From Gammaproteobacteria bacterium (lineage in GTDB: Bacteria > Pseudomonadota > Gammaproteobacteria > Pseudomonadales > IMCC2047): a DNA stretch of 64,000 nucleotides. The stretch covers positions 62,001 to 126,000 of the forward strand of contig JAJFKB010000003.1 in NCBI GenBank assembly GCA_021773395.1. Direction: 5' to 3'. The stretch's first letter is position 1. Each line of letters starts with the position of its first letter. Below, piece by piece: positions 39,466-47,279 of the stretch. The notes beneath the pieces were generated by a model. The model did not search any database. It was not told the DNA's origin and was given only the letters and a program-made list of their open reading frames with translations. The position numbers and the translations under genes are program-made.

Positions 39466-40236
39466 ATGAGTAATCATTATCACAAGAGCGCTAAATCACA
39501 AGAGCCATTTAACTGGCGAGTTTTGCTGATCATTTTGCTGGCTACGGGCATGATCTCCGCTCTGGGAGTGGCATTATTTTATTACCAAAAAAATAGTGCC
39601 TCAAACTATGAGGTGAAAAGATTAAAGCAACAGCTGGATGTATTGACGGGTATTTTTGCGGCTACCTTTAACGCAAAAAACCCAACCAATATCGCACTCA
39701 ATAATCCATATCTGCGGCCTGGCTGGCTAGTCAAAGTCTACCCACCTTCAAGTGGAACGAATTACGAGTTAGCGGATAATGATGTGGGCCAATTTGTTCT
39801 GGATGAAACACTTTTTACATTGATGGCACATGAAAATCATGACATCCAACAACCTGAATCCTCCTCGTACAAATTGCACAGCCTATACCCGGTGCAGAAA
39901 GGAGGAATGCATCAATTTGGTATACAATTCCAATATGAATTTGATAAAAAAACCCGATCGACAGTAATCGCGGATTGCAAAATTGTAATGTTGGTCAATC
40001 GCCAGCAGATAATAAACCAGATAGTGCGGCTGTCGCCATCAACTTCAGATGAAGTCCTGATTACAGGGGAAGCACTAGTTCCTCCCGGAATGGCGCAAGC
40101 GGAGCTATTACTCACATGTACTAGAAGCAGTCGTATTCGTGGTGAGCTAATGCACATCAGAATAAAATCAAGAGTACCTGGTGAGTTCGCCTTGTCTTCG
40201 GATCGTGATCGTTTTTTACATTTTGTAGATCAATAG
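39466..40236 (+). CDS. membrane-anchored protein of unknown function
   Basis: A 256-residue protein with a short polar N-terminus, one membrane helix (about 17-40, VLLIILLATGMISALGVALF) and a periplasmic domain of about 210 residues that begins with a possible coiled coil (NYEVKRLKQQLDVLTGIF). The orientation is N-in/C-out by the basic residues before the helix. No catalytic motif is visible and I recognise no family. I use ATG 39466 (MSNHYHK) rather than the TTG two codons earlier. It lies 19 bases before the small exported protein at 40256, probably in one operon. Confidence 0.75.
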   Translation: MSNHYHKSAKSQEPFNWRVLLIILLATGMISALGVALFYYQKNSASNYEVKRLKQQLDVLTGIFAATFNAKNPTNIALNNPYLRPGWLVKVYPPSSGTNYELADNDVGQFVLDETLFTLMAHENHDIQQPESSSYKLHSLYPVQKGGMHQFGIQFQYEFDKKTRSTVIADCKIVMLVNRQQIINQIVRLSPSTSDEVLITGEALVPPGMAQAELLLTCTRSSRIRGELMHIRIKSRVPGEFALSSDRDRFLHFVDQ

Positions 40237-40255
40237 TTAAAAAGAGGAGTCTTAA

Positions 40256-40549
40256 ATGAAAATTATTCTGACTTTAGTACTAACCTTGTTTTTCGTGACG
40301 CCTATTACAGCTTCGGCTGATGATGAAAAGGAAGCGCGTTACCAAATTATCACCATCCAGAGCCTAACCGGTAAAACAGAACCCTTCCTTTTGGATACGA
40401 CGACTGGACGTGTTTGGATCTATGCCTCAGTTAAGGGTAACGATGGTACAGCTCAGGGTTCTGGATGGGTACCCACTATTTTCTACCCTAGAGTGACTGA
40501 AGGTGGTGTGGAAACACTACCAAGAGAGCCAATCAAATCTAAAAAATAA
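40256..40549 (+). CDS. small exported protein of unknown function
   Basis: A 97-residue protein with a signal peptide (MKIILTLVLTLFFVTPITASA, cleavage expected after ASA) and a short mature part. The mature part contains a DTTTGRVW-like segment resembling small beta-sheet repeat motifs, and a basic end (IKSKK). AGAGGAG upstream of the ATG is a strong ribosome site. Its small size and tight linkage to 39466-40236 suggest a partner of that membrane protein. No family recognised. Confidence 0.75.
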   Translation: MKIILTLVLTLFFVTPITASADDEKEARYQIITIQSLTGKTEPFLLDTTTGRVWIYASVKGNDGTAQGSGWVPTIFYPRVTEGGVETLPREPIKSKK

Positions 40550-40710
40550 AATACATGGGGCTGGCCCAGTTAACTAAACCATATTCCTTTTAACCTATTG
40601 TTTTAGTTGGATTAGCTGGTGAATTCCGGGGAACGTTTGCTAAATTCAATAAAAGCAATGATGTGAAGGCGAGACCTTACTAGAATCATATTTCATAGAG
40701 GGAACAAGCA

Positions 40711-41034
40711 ATGGCAAGGATGCCTAGACTGGTTGTACCGGGTTACCCCCACCATGTGGCACAAAGGGGTAACCGACACATGAAAACTTTCTTTTCTTCA
40801 GCAGACTATCGAGCTTATCTGGATCTGATCTGTGATGTTAAAGACGAGATTGGCGTGGATATTTGGGCTTACTGTCTAATGTCTAATCATACTCACCTCG
40901 TTGTTGTTCCCGAGGAGCCAGACGGGTTGTCCAGACTATTTCGCTATATCCATAGACATTACTCACGAAGGATTAACTTTCGGGAAAAATGGAGAGGTCA
41001 TTTGTGGTAGGAGCGTTTTCATTCATTTGTTATC
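40711..41034 (+). pseudogene. REP-associated tyrosine transposase (RAYT), stop codon and 3' truncation
   Basis: The first 99 codons are a clear Y1/RAYT transposase: MARMPRLVVPGYPHHVAQRGNR at the start and the HUH motif in SNHTHLVVVP. The frame stops at TAG 41008-41010 straight after WRGHLW. In intact relatives the next residues are Q-G-R-F-x-S-F-V, and the sequence after the TAG reads ERFHSFVI, so the stop probably arose from a CAG codon. Homology ends near 41034 where palindromic repeat B starts. The later region that normally carries the nucleophilic Tyr is gone. Confidence 0.88.
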
Positions 41035-41036
41035 GG

Positions 41037-41113
41037 GTATAATGGACACTCACAAATCGGAGAGGCCCGGCCCCAACAGAACAGCAATTTCATTTGTGGT
41101 TGCCCAATATCAA
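41037..41113. repeat. palindromic repeat, copy B
   Basis: A second copy of the 70-80-base palindrome, from GTATAATGGACACT to CAATATCAA. The arms GGACACTCACAAAT (41044-41057) and ATTTGTGGTTGCCC (41092-41105) are imperfect inverted repeats, and the centre GAGGCCC is shared with copy A. It directly follows the truncated RAYT. Confidence 0.8.
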
Positions 41114-41405
41114 CTTCGTCAGTAGAGCCTTCGTACGTAACGTTTGCCGCTGTTTTTATTATAGCTTTCCATGCTCAGTCTCACGCTGCCCGTTCGTTCA
41201 CATCGCTAAGAAAATCCAATACGCAAAAACTATTCAATTTTTTTCATATATTTCAACATATCGTATCACTCTCCAGCCATACCATTCTCTGGTTTAAGCT
41301 GCTGAACAGGTTTTAACCAAGAACCCCCATATTGCAGGGTTTCTCCCGCCCCTTCCCTAATTAATATCGTTACTGATAAAATTAGACGAGAATTCAAGGA
41401 TAAGA
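41114..41405. other. intergenic region upstream of the TonB receptor gene
   Basis: About 290 bases, AT-rich. I see no gene. It should contain the promoter of the receptor gene, which has AAGGATAAGA just before its ATG. A short minus-strand frame ending ...GKRYVRRLY near the repeat B edge may be another gene scrap but cannot be identified. Confidence 0.4.
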
Positions 41406-43853
41406 ATGAAAATAAGGGCAAACAGTAAATTCAGGCAGCGCACTTTACTAATCGCGGTCGTTATAGCATCCGTTAATATGGCGGCTCCCGGTCAACTGGC
41501 CAATGCCGCGATACTGGAGGAGGTAGTTGTCACGGCGCAAAAGCATGCACAGCGTGTCAACGATATCGGTATTACCGTAAATGTCTTCTGTGGTGATGTA
41601 ATCAAGGATCTGGGAGTGAGCTCGGCCGGGGATATGGCGCAACTGACACCGGGCTTAACCGTTAATGAAACAGCGGCTACTGGTGTGCCGCTCTATACGA
41701 TTCGCGGCATTGGGTTTCAGGATTATTCCACGGCGGCTTCATCTGCCGTGGGGCTCTATTTTGATGAGGTGGCTGTTCCCTACACAGTAATGAGCCGCGG
41801 CCCAGTGTTCGATGTCGAGCGTGTTGAAGTATTAAAAGGGCCACAGGGCGATCTATATGGGCGAAACACCACCGCCGGCCAGATCAACTTTATCAGTAAC
41901 AAGCCTACCGAGGAGTTTGAGGCGGGATTTACGGCCGGCTACGGGCGTTTCGATCTGTTCGACCTGGAGGGGTTTATCAGCGGCGGCTTAAGCGATAGCG
42001 TGCAGGCTCGGGTTACTTTCAAGACCCGTCAGTCCGGCGAGGGGTGGCAGAACAGTCAAACCCGCAATGATGAGTTGGGTGAGAAGGACGCCAATGCGAT
42101 TCGTGCGCTGTTTAACTTTAACCTGTCCCAGGATATAGGTTTGCGGTTGAACCTACACTACGTCAAGGATAAGTCCGATAACAAGGCCAACACCTCCTAT
42201 AATGGCGCCTTGGCTGGACTCGCTGTATTTAATAATCCCTATACGCCGCTGAACCAGTATTTACTTCCGACCGGTGAATATTTTGGTGAAACGCCGCCCT
42301 GGTATTCCACTGGAGATAGTCGCGCTGCCGATTGGACCAATAGTTATACCAGTCCGATCACAGGGTCAACCTGGGATCTGCGACCAAAACGGGATAATGA
42401 ACTGAAGGGGCTATCGGTGAAGCTGGAGTGGGGTCTGGGAGAGATAACGCTCACCTCCATTACTGGCTATGATGATTTTGAACGGCAGGAGGCCAATGAT
42501 TGGGACGGTGGTTTCTTTAACGACTCCAGCAATATTAATGCCACCGACCTGCAAGTGTTTTCCCAGGAACTGCGGCTCTCCGGCAAAACCGACAGCCTGC
42601 TCTGGGTTGCGGGTGTTTACTACTCTAAAGATGAGATGGATGAATACTATCACTATTTTTTGTCTGATTCGGTGTTTGGTTTCGGTTCTATCTCCTGGGG
42701 TGTGGGCCAGTTTGCTCTGACCCCGATTCTGGAGATTGATACCAAATATTCGCAGGAAACCGAGTCACGCGCAGTATTTGGTCATTTGGAGTGGCGGTTC
42801 ACCGATAAAATGCAGTTAACCGTCGGTTTACGCTATACAGAAGAGGAGCGGGACTGGTCAGGCTGCACCTTTGTTGCCAGCGACGGCAGTTTGGCAGGCT
42901 ACTTGAACGCGCAGTTCGACACCAGTCTGGAAGCGGGAGATTGCGGCACTATCGATGATGACCCAAACTCTCCGACCTATATCTTTAACTTGATCGGTAG
43001 ACCCAACGTCAATGACGCCTTCCATGTTTTTGGGGGGACTATCAGTACCGAAAAGTGGATGGGGAAAGTGGGCGTTGACTATGCTGTTACCAAGGATCTG
43101 CTGATTTATGCCACCTACTCCAACGCCTTTAAGTCGGGAGGTTTTAACGGTGCAAACTCCAACACTACCTTGCAACTTCAGCCCTATGATGAGGAACAGG
43201 TCACCGCCTTTGAGGTGGGCATTAAGAGTACGCTATTTGACGGAGCCATGCAGTTAAACGCTGCCGCTTTCTGGTATGACTATGAAGACAAGCAGGAGCA
43301 GGACCTGGCGGTTGTTTTTGTCGGTAATCTCAGTGGCTTAACCAATGTGCCTGAGTCGCGCATCAATGGTGCTGAGCTGGATTTGCAGTGGGCACCCATG
43401 GAGGGTTTATCGATAAATCTCGGAGTGGCCTACCTGGATACTCTGATTGAGGAGTGGGACGCAACCTCTAATGCCAGTACGTGGCCAACGGTTGTGACCT
43501 TTGATGCGTCCGGGCTTGAGTTAGCACAATCGCCGGAATGGACATACAACGGGATGGTGCACTATGAATGGCCGGTGGGAGAAGTGCTGATGCTGGAGGT
43601 GGGTGCGGATGTTAATTTTACCGACGATACCACCGGCGGCGCGCAGCCCTCGAATGCCACGAACGATTACACCCTTTATAACGCCCGCGCTGGGGTTAAA
43701 GATATCGATGGCAAATGGCGGGCGTTCCTCTGGGGCCGCAATATTACGGATGAAGATTACTATCCCGCGGCTTATATCGGCGGCAACGGGCCCTATGTGC
43801 GAAGTATGGGGGTGCCGGTAACCTATGGTGTCTCCCTTAGCTACAACTTCTAA
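41406..43853 (+). CDS. TonB-dependent outer-membrane receptor
   Basis: An 815-residue outer-membrane receptor. It has a signal peptide (about 1-34), a TonB box EEVVVTAQK (39-47), a plug domain with the usual IRGIGFQ and VERVEVLKGPQGDLYGRNTTAGQINFISNKP stretches (about 97-163), and a 22-strand-type barrel ending in ...YGVSLSYNF with the terminal Phe needed for outer-membrane insertion. It resembles the broad substrate group of marine receptors rather than a named siderophore receptor, and no ABC transporter or FecR-type regulator is nearby. The ligand is unknown. It is flanked by palindromic repeats B and C. Confidence 0.93.
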   Translation: MKIRANSKFRQRTLLIAVVIASVNMAAPGQLANAAILEEVVVTAQKHAQRVNDIGITVNVFCGDVIKDLGVSSAGDMAQLTPGLTVNETAATGVPLYTIRGIGFQDYSTAASSAVGLYFDEVAVPYTVMSRGPVFDVERVEVLKGPQGDLYGRNTTAGQINFISNKPTEEFEAGFTAGYGRFDLFDLEGFISGGLSDSVQARVTFKTRQSGEGWQNSQTRNDELGEKDANAIRALFNFNLSQDIGLRLNLHYVKDKSDNKANTSYNGALAGLAVFNNPYTPLNQYLLPTGEYFGETPPWYSTGDSRAADWTNSYTSPITGSTWDLRPKRDNELKGLSVKLEWGLGEITLTSITGYDDFERQEANDWDGGFFNDSSNINATDLQVFSQELRLSGKTDSLLWVAGVYYSKDEMDEYYHYFLSDSVFGFGSISWGVGQFALTPILEIDTKYSQETESRAVFGHLEWRFTDKMQLTVGLRYTEEERDWSGCTFVASDGSLAGYLNAQFDTSLEAGDCGTIDDDPNSPTYIFNLIGRPNVNDAFHVFGGTISTEKWMGKVGVDYAVTKDLLIYATYSNAFKSGGFNGANSNTTLQLQPYDEEQVTAFEVGIKSTLFDGAMQLNAAAFWYDYEDKQEQDLAVVFVGNLSGLTNVPESRINGAELDLQWAPMEGLSINLGVAYLDTLIEEWDATSNASTWPTVVTFDASGLELAQSPEWTYNGMVHYEWPVGEVLMLEVGADVNFTDDTTGGAQPSNATNDYTLYNARAGVKDIDGKWRAFLWGRNITDEDYYPAAYIGGNGPYVRSMGVPVTYGVSLSYNF

Positions 43854-43916
43854 TGACGAAATTCCTCTTCTGGCGAGAGAATTAATCCCGCTAACTTTCC
43901 CGTGAATAATGGCGAC

Positions 43917-43985
43917 GTAAATAATGGACACCCACAAATTGAGGAAGCTCCTACAGAACTGCACACACAATTTCATTTCTGGGTG
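43917..43985. repeat. palindromic repeat, copy C
   Basis: A third copy of the palindrome. It begins GTAAATAATGGACACC, identical over its first 12 bases to copy A, with left arm GGACACCCACAAAT and right arm ATTTCTGGGTG. It ends at 43985, exactly where a fragment of the fic gene begins. The left flank (43854-43916) is non-coding. Confidence 0.78.
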
Positions 43986-44053
43986 CTCTGCCTTTAACTG
44001 ACGTGAAACGCCTGCTAAAAGCTCAAAAAGAGAATCTGCGTGATACTGAAAGG
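43986..44053 (+). pseudogene. 68-bp fragment of a fic gene
   Basis: This stretch matches 44740-44807 inside the intact fic gene at 63 of 68 positions. All five differences lie in the first 20 bases and are synonymous; the last 48 bases are identical. It encodes LPLTDVKRLLKAQKENLRD and a little more. It is flanked by repeat C on the left and a GGGGACG motif on the right. The pattern points to a related but distinct fic allele as source. Confidence 0.9.
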
Positions 44054-44056
44054 AAG

Positions 44057-44078
44057 AAAAAGGGGACGCATTTATTTT
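44057..44078 (+). repeat. short motif of the type found beside RAYT transposases
   Basis: AAAAAGGGGACGCATTTA followed by TTTT. Near-identical strings are familiar as repeated sequences next to RAYT genes in gammaproteobacteria. Here it follows the fic fragment, with no transposase adjacent. Recognition is from memory of the motif. Confidence 0.45.
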
Positions 44079-44152
44079 GACTAACCTTCCACTCCGGCCC
44101 GATCCCTATTATTAAAAATTCCGAGAATATCCCGGCGTAGTATTTTTTGATT

Positions 44153-44354
44153 CCCCTAAAGCGGGTGAGCATCGCAGTCAAATGGCGGGGAAAGAGAGGG
44201 TTGTTTGAGCATAGCGAGTTCCCGAACGGGCGTCATTTGATGAGAAGCGCAATGGACAGGTTGTAAACCTGCCGCGTTCCGGGGGAGCCTTTTCTTTTGG
44301 TTCGGTTTTCTTTGGGCATGCAAAGAAAATGAACTCGCCCAGCAAGGCGAAACC
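44153..44354. repeat. GC-rich intergenic repeat, long copy
   Basis: The stretch from CCCCTAAAGCGGGTGAGCAT to about 44216 recurs at 46422-46486. The long copy continues through GTTCCGGGGGAGCCTTTTC and a perfect hairpin, TTTTCTTTG (44306-44314) against CAAAGAAAA (44321-44329) with a 6-base loop. This looks like a widespread gammaproteobacterial intergenic element. Any encoded frames are artefacts. The stretch 44355-44492 holds nothing else I can name. Confidence 0.75.
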
Positions 44355-44492
44355 TTAGCCTGAAGAAACCAATAGATAGGTGAAAAGGTTTCGCGTCTGT
44401 ATATATATGATAATTATCCATTTTATCTATCCTTTAGAAGTTGTTGCATCTGACGAAGAATTTAGGCCTACAGAAGGATGTTCCGTTAACAA

Positions 44493-44566
44493 CGGCTAAT
44501 TTAGGGCTATATTACGGCTCAATAATTTGTTGCTTTAAGGCTAGTTATCGGCTAATTTAAGGCTAT
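44493..44566 (+). promoter_or_regulatory. direct repeats at the fic start, candidate operator
   Basis: CGGCTAATTTAGGGCTAT (44493-44510) and CGGCTAATTTAAGGCTAT (44549-44566) match at 17 of 18 positions; the second copy runs into the ATG. TTTAAGGCTAGTTAT (44534-44548) is a partial third unit. A protein bound here would block the ribosome site or promoter. The winged-helix end of the Fic protein is a candidate ligand. Confidence 0.55.
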
Positions 44567-45602
44567 GAACTGGGTGCCTAAATACACAATTAGCAACAAA
44601 CTTCTCTCGACGATGCGTGCAATAGGTGAATCTTTGGGAGAGCTTAAATCATTCCACCTTAGCGATCAGGATCTCGCCAAATTGGAGATTGAAGCAAGGG
44701 AATTATCGTCCTATGCATCCACCAGCATTGAGGGCAACCCTCTGCCTCTGACCGATGTAAAACGCCTGCTAAAAGCTCAAAAAGAGAATCTGCGTGATAC
44801 TGAAAGGGAGGTGCTGAATTACAATAAAGCCCTGCAATCTCTTTATGCCGATGTGCGCTCGGGTAAATTTAAACTAACTATAAAGGCGCTGGAAAAAATT
44901 CAAGGACAGGTCGTTCATGGTTTAATGGACAATCCCGCGCATTGCGGTGCTTTACGGGAAGCTCCGGTCATCATTCGTAACCCACGAAAAATCGGTGAGA
45001 TTGTATTTATTCCGCCCGATAGCAAAGACGTTAGAAAGCTTTCTGGCGACTTGTTCAAATTTGTCGAAAGCAATATAGGGAAGATTGACCCCATCATTCT
45101 GGCGGGGATTTTCCACCGCCAATGCGTAATTATCCACCCTTTCATTGATGGCAATGGCAGAACAACAAGATTGCTAACAACGGCTATTTTAGGAACAGCA
45201 GGGCTAGATTTGTTCGAGATATTCAGTTTTGAGAATTACTACAATCGAAACATCACGCGCTACTTTAAGGCTGTTGGCCTTGAGGGGGATTATTACGACC
45301 TGAAAGATGATGTTGAGTTTTCGGATTGGTTAGAGTATTTCGCGGACGGCATTTTGGATGAGCTTCGCCGCGTGCGTAAAACTTTGCCGGAACAAACAGG
45401 AGCAAAGCCACGTTTAGAGATTCACCACAGGCAAATACTGGATTATATTGAAGAGCATGGCAGCATCACGCAGCGCGAATACGGCAGCATATCATCTCGC
45501 AGCCTCGCTTCGAGAAAGCTGGACTTTGATAAGCTGGTTAAGCTAAACCTCATACAGGCGGAAGGTATAGGACGCGGTACCTACTATGTGAGCGTTGCTT
45601 AA
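44565..45602 (+). CDS. Fic-domain protein (class II, self-inhibited AMPylator) with winged-helix tail
   Basis: A 345-residue Fic protein. The N-terminal Fic_N region carries the inhibitory helix motif S52-T-S-I-E56-G57, matching (S/T)xxxE(G/N). The catalytic loop HPFIDGNGRTTR spans 191-202 with catalytic His191 and all the phosphate-binding residues. The C-terminal 60 residues form a winged helix (ILDYIEEHGSITQREYGSIS). Family members transfer AMP from ATP to Ser, Thr or Tyr of target proteins, and the internal helix makes a separate antitoxin unnecessary. Direct repeats overlap its start codon. A fragment of a related fic gene lies 0.5 kb upstream, so the locus has been rearranged. Confidence 0.95.
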   Translation: MNWVPKYTISNKLLSTMRAIGESLGELKSFHLSDQDLAKLEIEARELSSYASTSIEGNPLPLTDVKRLLKAQKENLRDTEREVLNYNKALQSLYADVRSGKFKLTIKALEKIQGQVVHGLMDNPAHCGALREAPVIIRNPRKIGEIVFIPPDSKDVRKLSGDLFKFVESNIGKIDPIILAGIFHRQCVIIHPFIDGNGRTTRLLTTAILGTAGLDLFEIFSFENYYNRNITRYFKAVGLEGDYYDLKDDVEFSDWLEYFADGILDELRRVRKTLPEQTGAKPRLEIHHRQILDYIEEHGSITQREYGSISSRSLASRKLDFDKLVKLNLIQAEGIGRGTYYVSVA

Positions 45603-45676
45603 AAAGTCCGCTTTCGACTGACTAACAGACCATACAGATCAACCCTCAATCAACTGATCATGATAAACTACCCTTT

Positions 45677-46339
45677 ATGCTAAATGCGATAGTCACAGGC
45701 GCAAACAGAGGCATTGGGTTAGCCCTCTGCCGAGCGTTGTCGGAACGTGGTTACCGGGTGACGGCCTTGTGCCGCCAATCCAGTGATGCGCTGAAAACTT
45801 TGCCCGTCGAAGTTCACGAGGGCTATGACGTGACCGATGAAAGCGCAATTGATGTCTTCGCTAATAGGGTTGCTCCTGATTCAATCGATCTTCTGGTTAA
45901 CAATGCGGGCGTGTTACAGGGGATGTCGCTTAACGCTTTGGATATTGACTCGATACGCCACCAGTTTGAGGTCAATGCGATTGGTCCCTTGCGGGTGACC
46001 GCTTCTTTGCTTCCCAAGCTAAAACACGGTAGCAAAGTAGCGCTGATCACTAGCCGGATGGGGTCTATGGGCGACAATGACTCAGGCGGTAGTTATGGTT
46101 ACCGAATGTCAAAGGCAGCGCTGAACGCGGCGGGTGTTTCATTGGCGAAAGATTTAAGTGTCAGAGGCATCGCCGTGGCACTGTTGCATCCGGGATATGT
46201 TAAGACGGATATGACCGGGACAGCCGCGTTAATCGACACCGATGAATCGGTTGCCGGCCTGCTGGATCGTATCGACCAACTGAACCTGGATAACTCGGGT
46301 AGTTTCTGGCATATGAATGGCGAAATACTGCCCTGGTGA
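45677..46339 (+). CDS. short-chain dehydrogenase/reductase, C-factor-like
   Basis: A 220-residue SDR with intact motifs: TGANRGIG (8-15), NNAG (about 76-79), an ITSRMGS catalytic Ser segment and Y-x-x-x-K in YGYRMSKAALN. The overall layout is closest to the CsgA/C-factor-like SDRs of the classical type. Substrate unknown. In contrast to the SDR-like protein at 31918, the catalytic residues are all present. It lies 74 bases after fic in the same direction. Confidence 0.9.
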   Translation: MLNAIVTGANRGIGLALCRALSERGYRVTALCRQSSDALKTLPVEVHEGYDVTDESAIDVFANRVAPDSIDLLVNNAGVLQGMSLNALDIDSIRHQFEVNAIGPLRVTASLLPKLKHGSKVALITSRMGSMGDNDSGGSYGYRMSKAALNAAGVSLAKDLSVRGIAVALLHPGYVKTDMTGTAALIDTDESVAGLLDRIDQLNLDNSGSFWHMNGEILPW

Positions 46340-46421
46340 TCAACCTAGCAGTTGCTAGCTCGAAATCTTTTTAGAGCTTTAAAAATCACCACATAGCTCA
46401 GTACGAAGTGCATACCACCTC

Positions 46422-46486
46422 CCCCTAAAGCGGGTGAGCATCGCAGGTAAATGACGGGGAAAGTGAGGGCTGTCTGAGCCGCAGGC
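46422..46486. repeat. GC-rich intergenic repeat, short copy
   Basis: From CCCCTAAAGCGGGTGAGCAT to about CTGAGCCGCAGGC. It matches the first 65 bases of the long copy at 44153 with a few differences and lacks the hairpin part. It lies between the SDR and zinc-ribbon genes. Confidence 0.8.
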
Positions 46487-46535
46487 AAAATAAAACGCTA
46501 AATCAGGAAAGCAAACCCGAAGAGTAAGCGGGACC

Positions 46536-46919
46536 ATGATGGAATCCAAAATTCCCGTTATTTCTGATCTCTACCGCTGCCGCAAATGCCAGGCCCCTGC
46601 TGCGCGCGGGAATAGCTACTGCCGCCGATGTGGCATTGTATTTACCGCTCAAGATGTTGGATATATGGAAGCCCATAAGCGCACCGTCTTTGGCGCTTCC
46701 CCCTGGAACCTGCGCGACCGATACCGCTGCGTCCATTGCCAGGAATGGCTGTGCATCACCGACCAGTATTGCCGAGGCTGTGGCGATCAAATCGACAGCG
46801 TGGAAAAGTCGATGATGAAAGCCAGGGTTCAAGAATTGGCAGCGCGAAATTGGCCATCCGTTGTCGGCTTGGCTGTTTTTGTTATCCTGACTTTCTTCGC
46901 AATTATCGCATTGGGGTAA
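46536..46919 (+). CDS. double zinc-ribbon protein with C-terminal membrane anchor
   Basis: A 127-residue protein with two zinc ribbons, CRKC...CRRC (about 14-32) and CVHC...CRGC (about 65-82), each with two Cys pairs. A single C-terminal membrane helix follows (VVGLAVFVILTFFAIIAL). Such tail-anchored zinc ribbons display a metal-binding domain on the cytoplasmic side. I do not recognise a specific family. Two consecutive ATGs (46536, 46539) are possible starts. Confidence 0.75.
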   Translation: MMESKIPVISDLYRCRKCQAPAARGNSYCRRCGIVFTAQDVGYMEAHKRTVFGASPWNLRDRYRCVHCQEWLCITDQYCRGCGDQIDSVEKSMMKARVQELAARNWPSVVGLAVFVILTFFAIIALG

Positions 46920-46970
46920 GATATTTTTTTGGCTTAAAAAGGATATTTGTCTGCTTAAGCAGACACGTAA

Positions 46971-47279
46971 CTAGTCGCTATTGCTCAGCTTGGCCTCCAC
47001 ACTGTCAATCTTATCCTGCATCGATTGCTCCCGATCATTACGAGTACCCACTTTCAGACTGGTGGTAATGCGTGGCGCGCCCATCTCATGCACTTTCTCG
47101 TGACACTGCTTGACCGCGGCGAACACCTCATCCCAGTCACCCTCTACGTTGGTGCCATAGGCATGCATCTGATAGGAGAGGCCGGCCTCTTCCAGAATCG
47201 TCTGGCAGGCGGCTACATACTTGGATACCGAAAGACCTACTCCAATCGGCACCACACATAAATCTATCATCACTTTCAT
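46971..47279 (-). CDS. MTH1187/YkoF-type thiamine-binding family protein
   Basis: A 102-residue protein of the MTH1187 (UPF0045) family. The start MKVMIDLCVVPIGVGLSVSK, the MHAYGTNVEGDWDEV stretch (about 39-53) and GAPRITTSLKVGTRND are typical. Relatives bind thiamine or a pyrimidine and form tetramers. The frame is open further upstream, but ATG 47279 overlaps the aroE stop by four bases (ATGA), so it is the natural start and implies coupling. It is the last gene of the purE-tsaC-hemF-aroE unit. Confidence 0.9.
   Translation of the reverse strand: MKVMIDLCVVPIGVGLSVSKYVAACQTILEEAGLSYQMHAYGTNVEGDWDEVFAAVKQCHEKVHEMGAPRITTSLKVGTRNDREQSMQDKIDSVEAKLSNSD

Noticed and set aside
35719-43985. Integron attC sites as explanation of the palindromes
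   Set aside because: The conserved GTTRRRY and RYYYAAC ends are missing and no integrase gene is in the window.
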